Shown here: piece by piece, positions 1-5,584 of the stretch
How the letters are laid out: the number at the start of each line of letters is the position of its first letter
Position numbering within the stretch: position 1 is the stretch's first letter
Origin: a bacterium UBP9_UBA1432
GTDB taxonomy: Bacteria; Vulcanimicrobiota; Xenobia; Xenobiales; Xenobiaceae
Assembly: GCA_002329445.1 (NCBI GenBank)
Contig: DCTU01000380.1
Coordinates: forward strand, 1 to 5,790
DNA length: 5,790 nucleotides
Reading direction: 5' to 3'
Notes under the pieces: generated by a model
Database searches by the model: none
The model's input: only the letters and a program-made list of their open reading frames with translations
What the model was told of the DNA's origin: nothing
Translations under genes and position numbers: made by a program

Positions 1-477
1 CTGGAGCGCGCCGAGGAGCTGACCGTCCGGACCCATCAGCTCAACACCACCGGCGAGACCTTCAGCCTGGAGGAGCTGCGGGGCTTCTGCCGATCCCCGG
101 GGCACCTGCTGTTGGTGGGAGACCTGGAGGACCGCTTCGGTCCCTACGGTCGGATCGGCCTGGCCCTGGTGGAGTGCGGCGCGCGGGCCTGGACCCTGCG
201 ATTGCTCCTGATGTCCTGTCGGGTCCTGGGGCGGGGGGTGGGGACGGTCATGCTCCACCGCCTGATGGAAGCCGCCTTCGCCCGAGGCCTGCCCCTGCGG
301 GCCTGGTTCCGGCCCAACGGGCGCAACGAGATGATGCGGACCACCCTGCGCTTCGCCGGGTTCCGGGAGGTGGCGCGGGAGGGCGAGCTGCGGATCCTCC
401 AGGTCGCACCGCGCGCGGTGCCCGCGCCTCCAGCCCACCTCGAGCTCCGCGGAGGGATTCCCGGTGTCCCAGCCTGA
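1..477 (+). CDS. FkbH-like glyceryl-ACP synthase, C-terminal part (5' end outside window)
   Basis: The reading frame is open from base 1 to a TGA at 475-477, giving the last 158 residues. FkbH-family proteins are HAD-superfamily (subfamily IIIC) enzymes that take a glyceryl unit from 1,3-bisphosphoglycerate, dephosphorylate it and load it on an acyl carrier protein; they end in a GNAT-like domain. Visible here are the family linker ERAEELTVRTHQLN (window residues 2-15), the segment DRFGPYGRIGLALVE, and the hallmark MSCRVLGRGVG (residues 71-81) followed by a helix and an N-rich stretch (RPNGRNEMMR). The HAD catalytic half with DxDxT must lie to the left. The last ~30 residues are Pro/Ala-rich and look like a loose tail. 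The stop lies 14 bases inside the next gene, so the two are probably translationally coupled. Family assignment is firm; the substrate follows from the family and is not shown by the sequence. Confidence 0.88.
   Translation: MERAEELTVRTHQLNTTGETFSLEELRGFCRSPGHLLLVGDLEDRFGPYGRIGLALVECGARAWTLRLLLMSCRVLGRGVGTVMLHRLMEAAFARGLPLRAWFRPNGRNEMMRTTLRFAGFREVAREGELRILQVAPRAVPAPPAHLELRGGIPGVPA
451..456 (+). promoter_or_regulatory. Shine-Dalgarno for the ACP-acyltransferase gene
   Basis: GGAGGG lies 7 bases before the GTG at 464, inside the end of the fkbH-like gene. This good ribosome binding site decides for the GTG start, which would otherwise be an arbitrary choice in a long open frame, and supports translational coupling across the 14-base overlap. 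Confidence 0.75.
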
Positions 478-2287
478 GAGAACACTGGTGCTGGGGGGGG
501 CCGGCCAGGCCCATCTCCTGCAGCGGGTCGGGCTGCTGAAGGCCCGGGCCCGGGCCGCCTGCGAGCTGGGCAAGCCCTGGGAGGCCTTCTGGCGCGAGAG
601 CGGGCGGGATTGGGTGGACGCCCCGTGGCGGGTGCTTGTCCAGGCTGCGGGCTATGAAGAGTTGCAGCAGGGGCTGGAGGAGGCTCGGCGCGACCTCTCC
701 GGGGAGGCTCCCCTGACCGCGATGCAGCGGGTGCGGATCGAGAAGCCCGGTGCTCCGGTGGAGCCGGCTGGTCAAGCCCAGGAAAGGGTCGCCCCGGAGG
801 CTCTCTCCGCCCTGGCTCTCCGGCTGACTGCGGAGCTGACCGGCTACTCTGTGTTGGAGCTGGGCCTGGAGAAGGACCTGCGCGCGGAGCTGGGGCTGGA
901 TTCGCTCAAGAGGGCCCAGGTGATCCAGGCCCTGTGGGACTCGTGCGGGCTGCCTTGGGAGGAAGCGCTCCGGGTGGAGCAGTTCCCCACGCTGGCTCAT
1001 ATGGTCTCCTACCTGACCGAGCGGGCCGGCCAGGGCTTGGGGCCCGGCGGCACGGGCGAGGAGCTCTGGCCTCCGGCTTCGTTCCAGGGCCTGCCAGCCG
1101 GGTGCGAGGGTCTTGCGGCCTCCTGCCCGCCGGCCACGCCCGAGGGCTCCTCTGCGCTCCTTCCCCCTGTCGAGGTGCACCATCCGCTCGGGCCCCCGGG
1201 GCGGCTGGACCCCGCGCCGGTCACCTCATGGTGGCGTGAGCGCCTGGGTGGAGTCGAGACCACCCTCGAGCACGTGGTGGGGGCCCTGATGGTCCAGTTC
1301 CTCCACGAGGTGGTCCGCGAGGGGGCTCCGGCTCCTCCCGGGCCTCGGCTCTACCTTTCCAACCACCAGACCGCCCTGGAATCCTACCTCTTCCCCCTGT
1401 TGGCCGCGGCCCTGGACGGGCTCCCCCTGCAGGGGGTGGCCATGCTCGACCACGGGGTGGACTGGGCCGACCCCATGCGGGACTTCCTGGTCTCCCACCA
1501 GGACATCCCGGCCGATCTGGTGGCCCCGGTGCGCGGGGTCCCCAGCGGGGACGCCCGGGCGCTGCTGGGCCTTCTTCCTGAACTCGAGCGCGACCTGGCT
1601 GGCGGGCGCTGGAGCCTGCACCTGGCCGTGGAGGGTGCGCGCGAACGCCAGGCCCGCCACCGGCTGCGGGAACTGAGCACGGTCTGGCTGGACCTGGCCT
1701 GCACCCAGGGGCTTCCCGTGGTCCCCGTCCGCTTCCTGGGCGGGCTCCCCCTGGAGGATCCCGGACATGCCCAGGACCTGCCCCTGGGTTTCGGTTCCCA
1801 ATCGATCTTCTTCGGCACCCCGATCCTGCCCCGGGAACTGGAGGGGCTGGCTCCCCAGGCCCGCCGCGAGCGGGTCCTGGAGGCCCTCAACGCCCTGGGT
1901 TCGCCCGCCGACGAGGTCCCCCATCCGCCCGACCCCGAGTTCGCCCGCAGCGTCGGGCACTGGGTCGAGCTTTCGGGCTGCGCGGGGATCGCGGCGGTGG
2001 TCCTGGCCTGCCTGGAGCGCTCGCGGCTCTTCCGGGGAGAAGCCTCGGCCCTCGGGCCGAGGGTGGTTGCCCATCCCAGCGACGGGATCGTCGCCGCCGC
2101 CTCCCTGGCCCGGGCCGGGGTGCCGGGGCCAGTGGCCCTGGTCCTGCCCGACACCGCGGACGGGCGCTGGGCCGCGACCCTGGCCGGCATGGCCTTCGGC
2201 GAACGCGGCCCCCGGGTCTTCGTGGGAGGCCCGCCCCCCGAGGGGTTCCCGACCCTGGTCAGGGTGGAGCCGGGCCGCCCGTCTTGA
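464..2287 (+). CDS. acyl carrier protein - PlsC/LPLAT-type acyltransferase fusion protein
   Basis: The product has 607 residues. Residues 1-105 are unassigned. Residues about 110-185 form an acyl carrier domain: LTAELTGY, a DLRAELGLDS core with the phosphopantetheine serine at 147, then LKRAQ. This resembles the tandem ACPs of PfaA-type polyunsaturated fatty acid synthases. A Pro/Gly-rich linker (about 186-265) follows. Residues about 268-480 resemble 1-acylglycerol-3-phosphate acyltransferases: NHQTALE gives the catalytic His301 with Glu306 (HX4E where HX4D is usual), EGAR at 390-393 stands for EGTR, and PVVPVRF at 418-424 matches the last LPLAT block. Residues about 480-607 are unassigned. 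No signal peptide or clear membrane helix is seen. By inference, an acyl or glyceryl group carried on Ser147 is transferred by, or to a hydroxyl presented to, the acyltransferase domain. It directly follows the FkbH-like gene. Domain calls are solid; substrate and product are unknown. Confidence 0.85.
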   Translation: MSQPERTLVLGGAGQAHLLQRVGLLKARARAACELGKPWEAFWRESGRDWVDAPWRVLVQAAGYEELQQGLEEARRDLSGEAPLTAMQRVRIEKPGAPVEPAGQAQERVAPEALSALALRLTAELTGYSVLELGLEKDLRAELGLDSLKRAQVIQALWDSCGLPWEEALRVEQFPTLAHMVSYLTERAGQGLGPGGTGEELWPPASFQGLPAGCEGLAASCPPATPEGSSALLPPVEVHHPLGPPGRLDPAPVTSWWRERLGGVETTLEHVVGALMVQFLHEVVREGAPAPPGPRLYLSNHQTALESYLFPLLAAALDGLPLQGVAMLDHGVDWADPMRDFLVSHQDIPADLVAPVRGVPSGDARALLGLLPELERDLAGGRWSLHLAVEGARERQARHRLRELSTVWLDLACTQGLPVVPVRFLGGLPLEDPGHAQDLPLGFGSQSIFFGTPILPRELEGLAPQARRERVLEALNALGSPADEVPHPPDPEFARSVGHWVELSGCAGIAAVVLACLERSRLFRGEASALGPRVVAHPSDGIVAAASLARAGVPGPVALVLPDTADGRWAATLAGMAFGERGPRVFVGGPPPEGFPTLVRVEPGRPS

Positions 2288-2351
2288 TGCAGGGTCTCCG
2301 CGGACAGCGACCACCTGTTGGCAACCGTGGCGTCCGTAACCGCCGCTTCAA

Positions 2352-2704
2352 CTATTTACTCAGGAACGCTGCGGCCCGCTCCGCGGCGTTCGCCTCTGGG
2401 TTGTTCGTGTTCCCCGGAGGCACTCCCGCCCCGTCGAGTTGTTCCTCATGGGTTGGAGTCGCTGCAGAAGAACGAGTCCTCCAGGGGCTGTGGGCCAGCC
2501 AGTCGTCGAAGCCCCTGGCCTGGGCCGCCTCGCGGGCCGCGTGGTGGAAGCTGGTGCCAGCAGGGCCAGGACGTGGCCTTCGTCGCGGAGTTGGCGCAGG
2601 ACCGCCCGCGCGTCGGGTCGCAGCCGATGGGCGCTCTTCTGCCCGAACCCGGCCCGGGCCCGTTGCTCCAGGTCGGCTGTGGACTGGTTGCGCGAGTGGG
2701 CCAT
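2352..2704 (-). pseudogene. frameshifted, truncated relic resembling HAD-IB phosphatase
   Basis: Two minus-strand frames carry complementary halves of what looks like one protein. The first, from an ATG at 2704, reads RLRPDARAVLRQLRDEGHVLAL; the second continues GTSFHHAAREAAQARGFDDWLAHS and ends with NNPEANAAERAAAFL before TAG at 2352-2354. Restoring one base near 2560 joins them and puts 20 residues between GH and GFDD. From memory, that is the spacing of HAD subfamily IB proteins, which read roughly 'PEAR..L...R..GH.VVLVTGTS......A..LGFDD'. The EAN near the end would stand where that family has its catalytic Lys (E-x-K), so the lysine appears lost. The N-terminal DxDxT motif is absent, and the upstream frame closes near 2785, just before the rpn gene. 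Both halves show GC-rich third positions. This is an inference from pattern; it could also be an unrelated dead gene. Confidence 0.45.
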
Positions 2705-2762
2705 GGCTATCTCGGCTGGGACCTGGCTGGATCCGGAACAGCACCCCTCGCTGCCGCCGGCC

Positions 2763-2792
2763 TTGGACCACCGTAGTCCGTGCCCCTATAAT
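2763..2792 (+). promoter_or_regulatory. sigma70-type promoter of the rpn gene
   Basis: TTGGAC (2763-2768) and a perfect TATAAT (2787-2792) are separated by 18 bases. The -10 box ends only 9 bases before the ATG at 2802, so the transcript would start at about 2798-2800 and be leaderless or nearly so. A perfect -10 box is rare in DNA this GC-rich. Activity is inferred from consensus only. Confidence 0.55.
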
Positions 2793-2801
2793 GAAGTTGC
2801 C

Positions 2802-3725
2802 ATGTCGGGATACTCGCTGCTCAACGACATCATCTTCAAGATCGTCTTCGGTTCCGATTCCAGCGTCCCCGTCTTGCGGGCATTGCTGAACGCACTGCTC
2901 GGCTTGCAGGGGAGCGCTCGAATCGTCGAGTTGGAGATCCTGAATCCGGCCCTGGACAAGGAACACCTGTTGGACAAAGGCGTGGTGTTGGATGTCAAGG
3001 CCCGGGATGGCCAAGGGCGGCTGTACAACATCGAGGTGCAGGTCGGTCCGCAGAACGCCTACATCGCGCGGGCTGTCTATTACCTGACGCGCCTGTTTAC
3101 CGGTCAGTTGGAGAAGGGCGAGCCCTATGGCAGCCTGGCCCGGACCATCGGGATTTCGCTTTGCGACTTCACGGTCTTCCCGGACATGGAGGATCTGCAC
3201 AGCACTTACCGGTTCCATGACCGTCGGCGCGACCGCGAGCTGACCGATTTGCTGGAATTGCACTTCATCGAATTGGTCAAGTTCAGGCGAAACAAACCCC
3301 ACGATTTGCGGACACCTTTCGAGAAGTGGTTGCACGTCTTGAAGTTCGGCGAATTGTACGAGGGCGAGCCAGCCCTATTGCCAGAAGTCTTGAGACAGGA
3401 GGAGGGGATCGCCATGGCGCTGGAATCCATGAGGAAGGCCCAGGCCAGTGATGAAGTTCGCGAGCTGATCGAGCTGCGTCTGAAAGCACAGCACGACGAA
3501 GCCACCCGGCTCTACTACGCACGCCAGGAAGCGCGTCAGCAGGGGCTCCAGGAGGGGCTCCAGGAGGGGCGTCAGGAGGGGCGTCAGGAGGGGCGTCAGG
3601 AGGGGCTTCAGGAAGGGCGGAGGGAAATGCAGATGCAGACCGCTCGCCAGATGCTTGAGGCCGGCCTGGACTGGGTTTCGATCACGCGCTTCACCGGCAT
3701 CGTCCCCAGGGACCTGGAGTCCTGA
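2802..3725 (+). CDS. Rpn family PD-(D/E)XK nuclease (RpnL-type toxin / anti-phage protein)
   Basis: The product has 307 residues, close to the usual ~300 of the family (PDDEXK_2 transposase-like, TIGR01784). The N-terminus SLLNDIIFKIVFG (5-17) matches the family's opening N-D-x-x-F-K-x-x-F-G and fixes the start at ATG 2802, although the frame is open upstream to about 2439. The nuclease core is VVLDVKA (Asp64), a turn, then YNIEVQ (Glu78, Gln80), matching the D-(x)n-E-x-Q active site. Residues 132-200 correspond to the family's mid domain; 205-307 form a helical, highly charged C-terminal domain with a QEGR/QEGL repeat at 246-273. Rpn proteins are DNA endonucleases; full-length forms are toxic and can block phage. 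The ribosome site before 2802 is weak (GAAG at best). The gene looks less GC-rich than its neighbours, consistent with horizontal acquisition. Older databases label this family 'transposase'; no inverted-repeat ends were found. Confidence 0.9.
   Translation: MSGYSLLNDIIFKIVFGSDSSVPVLRALLNALLGLQGSARIVELEILNPALDKEHLLDKGVVLDVKARDGQGRLYNIEVQVGPQNAYIARAVYYLTRLFTGQLEKGEPYGSLARTIGISLCDFTVFPDMEDLHSTYRFHDRRRDRELTDLLELHFIELVKFRRNKPHDLRTPFEKWLHVLKFGELYEGEPALLPEVLRQEEGIAMALESMRKAQASDEVRELIELRLKAQHDEATRLYYARQEARQQGLQEGLQEGRQEGRQEGRQEGLQEGRREMQMQTARQMLEAGLDWVSITRFTGIVPRDLES
3397..3407 (+). promoter_or_regulatory. strong internal Shine-Dalgarno within rpn
   Basis: AGGAGGAGGGG is a double anti-16S match; its second GGAGG (3401-3405) sits 8 bases before the in-frame ATG at 3414. 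It is far stronger than anything before the full-length start at 2802. It encodes R-Q-E-E-G in the nuclease frame. Confidence 0.7.
3414..3725 (+). CDS. nested in-frame C-terminal protein of rpn (RpnS-type antitoxin)
   Basis: An ATG at codon 205 of the nuclease gene, behind a near-ideal Shine-Dalgarno, would yield a separate 103-residue protein identical to the nuclease C-terminus. In characterised Rpn systems the C-terminal domain (RpnS) is translated on its own and directly inhibits the full-length toxin (RpnL); its dimer helix can contain four-residue repeats whose number varies among strains. The same layout is seen here: the catalytic Asp64/Glu78/Gln80 are excluded and the repeat (residues 42-69 of the small protein) is included. 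A second ATG at 3429 is an alternative start. Only weak promoter-like matches lie upstream inside the gene, so it may be translated from the full-length mRNA or from an unrecognised internal promoter. Separate expression is inferred, not shown. Confidence 0.6.
   Translation: MALESMRKAQASDEVRELIELRLKAQHDEATRLYYARQEARQQGLQEGLQEGRQEGRQEGRQEGLQEGRREMQMQTARQMLEAGLDWVSITRFTGIVPRDLES
3537..3620 (+). repeat. seven tandem 12-bp units encoding (Q-E-G-R/L)n
   Basis: Units begin at 3537, 3549, 3561, 3573, 3585, 3597 and 3609. The central units (CAGGAGGGGCGT) are identical; outer ones differ by one to three bases. Each unit is four codons, so copy-number change keeps the frame. It codes for residues 246-273 of the nuclease, predicted to be a charged helix within the antitoxin-like domain. 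The identical central copies point to recent slippage or recombination. Confidence 0.95.
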
Positions 3726-3732
3726 TCCCTCG

Positions 3733-3747
3733 GCAGCCAGGGGCTGC
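3733..3747. other. hairpin just after the rpn stop
   Basis: GCAGCC (3733-3738) and GGCTGC (3742-3747) form a perfect 6-bp stem with a 3-base loop, 7 bases after the rpn stop. There is no T-run, so it is not a canonical intrinsic terminator, but it could protect or help end the transcript. Confidence 0.35.
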
Positions 3748-3787
3748 ACCCCCTCGTTACCGATTTGCGCGTGTCACCCACGGGCCG

Positions 3788-3807
3788 GAGCCCCCGACCA
3801 AGGGCTC
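3788..3807. other. second hairpin in the convergent gap
   Basis: GAGCCC (3788-3793) and GGGCTC (3802-3807) form a 6-bp stem with an 8-base loop. The 271-base gap 3726-3996 between the convergent rpn and amidinotransferase genes shows no credible gene on either strand. A further 5-bp stem lies at 3961-3975 (CGGTC/GACCG). None has a T-tract; a role in termination of either gene is only possible. Confidence 0.25.
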
Positions 3808-3996
3808 TGCTGCTCCGCTGCGAGGAGTGCTCGACGTCGCTGGCGGCGCCCCCGTTCCCACTGGGATTAACGGTAACCTCCCTGCAGGAGGGTGCCACGT
3901 TCGGCCACGGGGCGGACTGGGCCGGCCCTGGCCGCTCTCCCTCGCCGTCCACGCCCTGTGCGGTCTGCCCGACCGGCCCCCGCCGACTCCGTGTTC

Positions 3997-5049
3997 TCAG
4001 CGCGGGGGCAACCTGCGCACGATCGGTTGGGTGGCGCAGCGCAGCGAGCCACCCTGGCCGTTGTGCGTGCAGAAGTTGACCCGGAAGGTCTCGATCCCGC
4101 GCTTGTTCAGTTCGGATTCGAGGAAGCGGTTGTCGTTGGAGTCGTTGTAGGAGAGGATGTAGTGGTCCTGATCCACCGGCACGCCGTTCACGGTCAGCCG
4201 GGCCACGTCCTCCAGCGAGACCTCGATCCGGTCCCAGCCGTCCAGGACCGCGGGAATCCCCTCGACGAAGGCCTCGGGACAGAGGATGGCCAGGCCCTCT
4301 CGCGGCACCGACAGGGCGCAGTCCAGGTGCAGGACGGTCTCGACGAGAGGCACGCGAATCGTCTTGTAGGCCTCTCCCAGGATTCCGGCCAGCCACCGGG
4401 TTCCCGCTTCATTCGAGCCGACCGCGGGATTCCGGGAGTTGCCGACCAGCACGGTCTCGCCCAGTACCAGGACGTCGCCGCCCTCCAGGGCCAGGGTGTC
4501 GGCGGACTTCGTGGCCAGGAGGGGAACCTGGGGCATGCTGAAGTGCTGCACGGTCTCGTCGCACAGCTCCGCCAGCACCTCGCGGAACCCGAGGATGTCG
4601 ACCTTGCGCAGCGGGGTCCCCAGGGTCAGTTCGACGACCTTGTTCCCGATCACCACCAGGTTGTCGCGCGGAAAGTCCTGGGAGTACCCGTTCTTCAATG
4701 CCGCTTCGCCGTAGTTCTCGACGATGGTCTGCGGCGTCAGCCGGGTGGGTCTCCTGACCTTGACGCCGAGCCGTTCCAGGACGGCGATGAAGGCCTGGTT
4801 CTCCTCTTCCAGCATCCGGGTCTCGGATTTCCCGGTCACCGGATGGATCATGTCGTCCCAGAGCATCCCTGCGGTCTGGCGAGCGTAGGCGGCTTCCTCC
4901 TCGGGCAGCACCTTGAGCGCGTCCTCGAACCAGGTCGCCTCCAGCGAGGGATTCAGGCCGTAGGGCGCCCCCACCAGGACCTCCTGCAGGGTGCCGTATT
5001 CGTAGTCCACGAACATGGAGGGGGGGCGGCTTGATTTCGAGGTCTTCAT
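3997..5049 (-). CDS. amidinotransferase-fold enzyme (guanidine-group modifying)
   Basis: The product has 350 residues, close to StrB1-type inosamine-phosphate amidinotransferases (~350). The opening YEYGTLQEVLVGAP (18-29 region) is the family start motif; DFPRDNLVVIGN (125-136) carries the PRD active-site segment; EGGD (189-192), GNSRN..GSNEAG (203-216), HLD (His241, Asp243) and GGSLRCAT with the nucleophile Cys338 complete the Cys-His-Asp machinery. This superfamily transfers an amidino group from arginine to an amine, or hydrolyses guanidines (arginine deiminase, DDAH). The PRD motif and length favour a transferase; the acceptor is unknown. The chosen ATG (5049) has AAGGA 10 bases upstream; the frame is open further (to 5169) but without a good ribosome site or family similarity there, and Met12 (5016) has no Shine-Dalgarno. 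It stands alone, convergent to rpn and downstream of higBA. Confidence 0.82.
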   Translation of the reverse strand: MKTSKSSRPPSMFVDYEYGTLQEVLVGAPYGLNPSLEATWFEDALKVLPEEEAAYARQTAGMLWDDMIHPVTGKSETRMLEEENQAFIAVLERLGVKVRRPTRLTPQTIVENYGEAALKNGYSQDFPRDNLVVIGNKVVELTLGTPLRKVDILGFREVLAELCDETVQHFSMPQVPLLATKSADTLALEGGDVLVLGETVLVGNSRNPAVGSNEAGTRWLAGILGEAYKTIRVPLVETVLHLDCALSVPREGLAILCPEAFVEGIPAVLDGWDRIEVSLEDVARLTVNGVPVDQDHYILSYNDSNDNRFLESELNKRGIETFRVNFCTHNGQGGSLRCATQPIVRRLPPR

Positions 5050-5067
5050 CAGAAGGTGTTCCTTCTG
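5050..5067 (-). promoter_or_regulatory. hairpin enclosing the Shine-Dalgarno of the amidinotransferase gene
   Basis: On the mRNA the sequence is CAGAAGG-AACA-CCTTCTG and then AUG: a perfect 7-bp stem with a 4-base loop ending at the base before the start codon. The only Shine-Dalgarno match (AAGGA) lies in the 5' arm and loop edge, so folding would hide the ribosome site. The structure is seen; a regulatory effect is inferred. Confidence 0.5.
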
Positions 5068-5158
5068 GCGCCGGACAGGCCTGCCAGGATGGAGTCGCCC
5101 AGGAGCCTGTCGCTCGGGTCCGGCCCCGGGTTCTGGCATGCTCTGCGACCTGTGCCGT

Positions 5159-5175
5159 CCTGGCATCAAGCCAGG
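5159..5175. other. 6-bp inverted repeat upstream of the amidinotransferase gene
   Basis: CCTGGC and GCCAGG flank ATCAA about 110 bases upstream of the amidinotransferase ATG. No T-run follows on either strand, so it is not an intrinsic terminator. It could be an operator or a leader structure. No convincing -35/-10 pair was found between 5050 and 5284. Confidence 0.25.
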
Positions 5176-5231
5176 GGCTCAAGAACCGCGAGCCTCCGGC
5201 GAGCCCACCCCCCCAAGTCCGGCATGTCTCG

Positions 5232-5244
5232 CAGGAAGTTCCTG
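5232..5244. other. 13-base palindrome downstream of higA
   Basis: CAGGAA-G-TTCCTG is a perfect palindrome around one central base, 40-52 bases past the higA stop. It has the size and symmetry of a dimeric repressor site but could be chance; HigA operators are normally upstream of higB, which is outside this window. Confidence 0.2.
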
Positions 5245-5284
5245 GGAGGGACGGCGGATCTGGCGGGAGATGGAGGCGGAGGTT

Positions 5285-5584
5285 TCAGGCCGCGCTCTCC
5301 GACCATGGCTTGATCCGAGCCAGTTCCTCGGCCAGGGCGACTTCGGCGATCTCCGTGTCATAGGCCGCCTGAGCACGCAACCAGTAGCCTTTGGACAGGC
5401 CGAAGAATCGGCAGAGGCGCAGGTCAGTGTCGGCCGTGATGGCCCTCTGTCCGGCGACGATCTTGCCGATTCGCTGCGCCGGGACACCGATTTCCTTGGC
5501 CAGACGGTACTGCGAAAGCCCCAACGGACGGAGGAACTCCTCGCGCAACAGTTCGCCCGGCGTCACGGGTTTGAGTCTGTCCAT
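5285..5584 (-). CDS. higA: HigA-family antitoxin, XRE-type DNA-binding protein
   Basis: The product has 99 residues, typical of HigA (addiction module antitoxin, TIGR02607). The opening KPVTPGELLREEFLRPLGLSQYRLAKEIGVP is the family signature; residues about 22-46 form the helix-turn-helix (SQYRLAKEIGVPAQRIGKIVAGQR), followed by TADTDLRLCRFFGLSKGYWLRAQAAYD, also conserved. HigA binds and silences the HigB mRNA interferase and represses the operon by binding its promoter. The ATG at 5584 has AGGAG 8 bases upstream, lying inside the end of higB, and the two genes overlap by 22 bases, so synthesis is probably coupled. Toxin before antitoxin is the usual hig order. Nothing appears broken. Confidence 0.92.
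   Translation of the reverse strand: MDRLKPVTPGELLREEFLRPLGLSQYRLAKEIGVPAQRIGKIVAGQRAITADTDLRLCRFFGLSKGYWLRAQAAYDTEIAEVALAEELARIKPWSESAA

Larger units (their letters stand above)
2288..2801. other. 514-base stretch without an intact gene
   Basis: No intact gene is supported between the acyltransferase stop and the rpn start. No hairpin followed by a T-run was seen after 2287, so the terminator of the left operon is not recognised. The stretch holds a probable frameshifted minus-strand relic (2352-2704) and, at its right end, a promoter for the nuclease gene. Plus-strand frames here are open only because of the high GC content and read as low-complexity Arg/Pro/Ser-rich peptide. Confidence 0.6.

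Noticed and set aside
1226..2314. Long minus-strand open frame opposite the acyltransferase domain
   Set aside because: Antisense shadow: Gly/Gln/Arg/Pro-rich, no recognisable motif, while the plus strand shows LPLAT blocks.
2439..2801. In-frame extension of the nuclease gene up to an ATG at 2439
   Set aside because: The extension reads as low-complexity Arg/Ser/Pro peptide, overlaps the minus-strand relic and promoter, and the family N-terminus (N-D-x-x-F-K-x-x-F-G) begins right after ATG 2802.
2705..3335. Minus-strand open frame across the start of the nuclease gene
   Set aside because: This part is antisense to conserved nuclease sequence; only the section below 2704 has independent protein-like character.
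3330..3382. Internal promoter for the nested antitoxin (TTGCAC or TTGTAC with TATTGC)
   Set aside because: Matches to -35/-10 consensus are poor and the spacing is arbitrary; not reported as a feature.
3537..3620. CRISPR-like or regulatory iteron interpretation of the 12-bp repeats
   Set aside because: Units are directly adjacent with no spacers, in frame, and encode a known type of four-residue repeat.
2802..3725. Transposase of an insertion sequence
   Set aside because: The 'transposase' name for this family is historical; no terminal inverted repeats or target duplications could be found around the gene.
3869..3901. Riboswitch or intrinsic terminator around the CCTCC/GGAGG hairpin in the convergent gap
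   Set aside because: Only a 5-bp stem with no T-run and no recognisable conserved riboswitch core.
3892..5034. Long plus-strand open frame (380 codons) opposite the amidinotransferase
   Set aside because: It is the antisense shadow of a gene with complete catalytic motifs; its peptide is Gln/Val/Gly-rich without family features, as expected from GC-biased codons read backwards.
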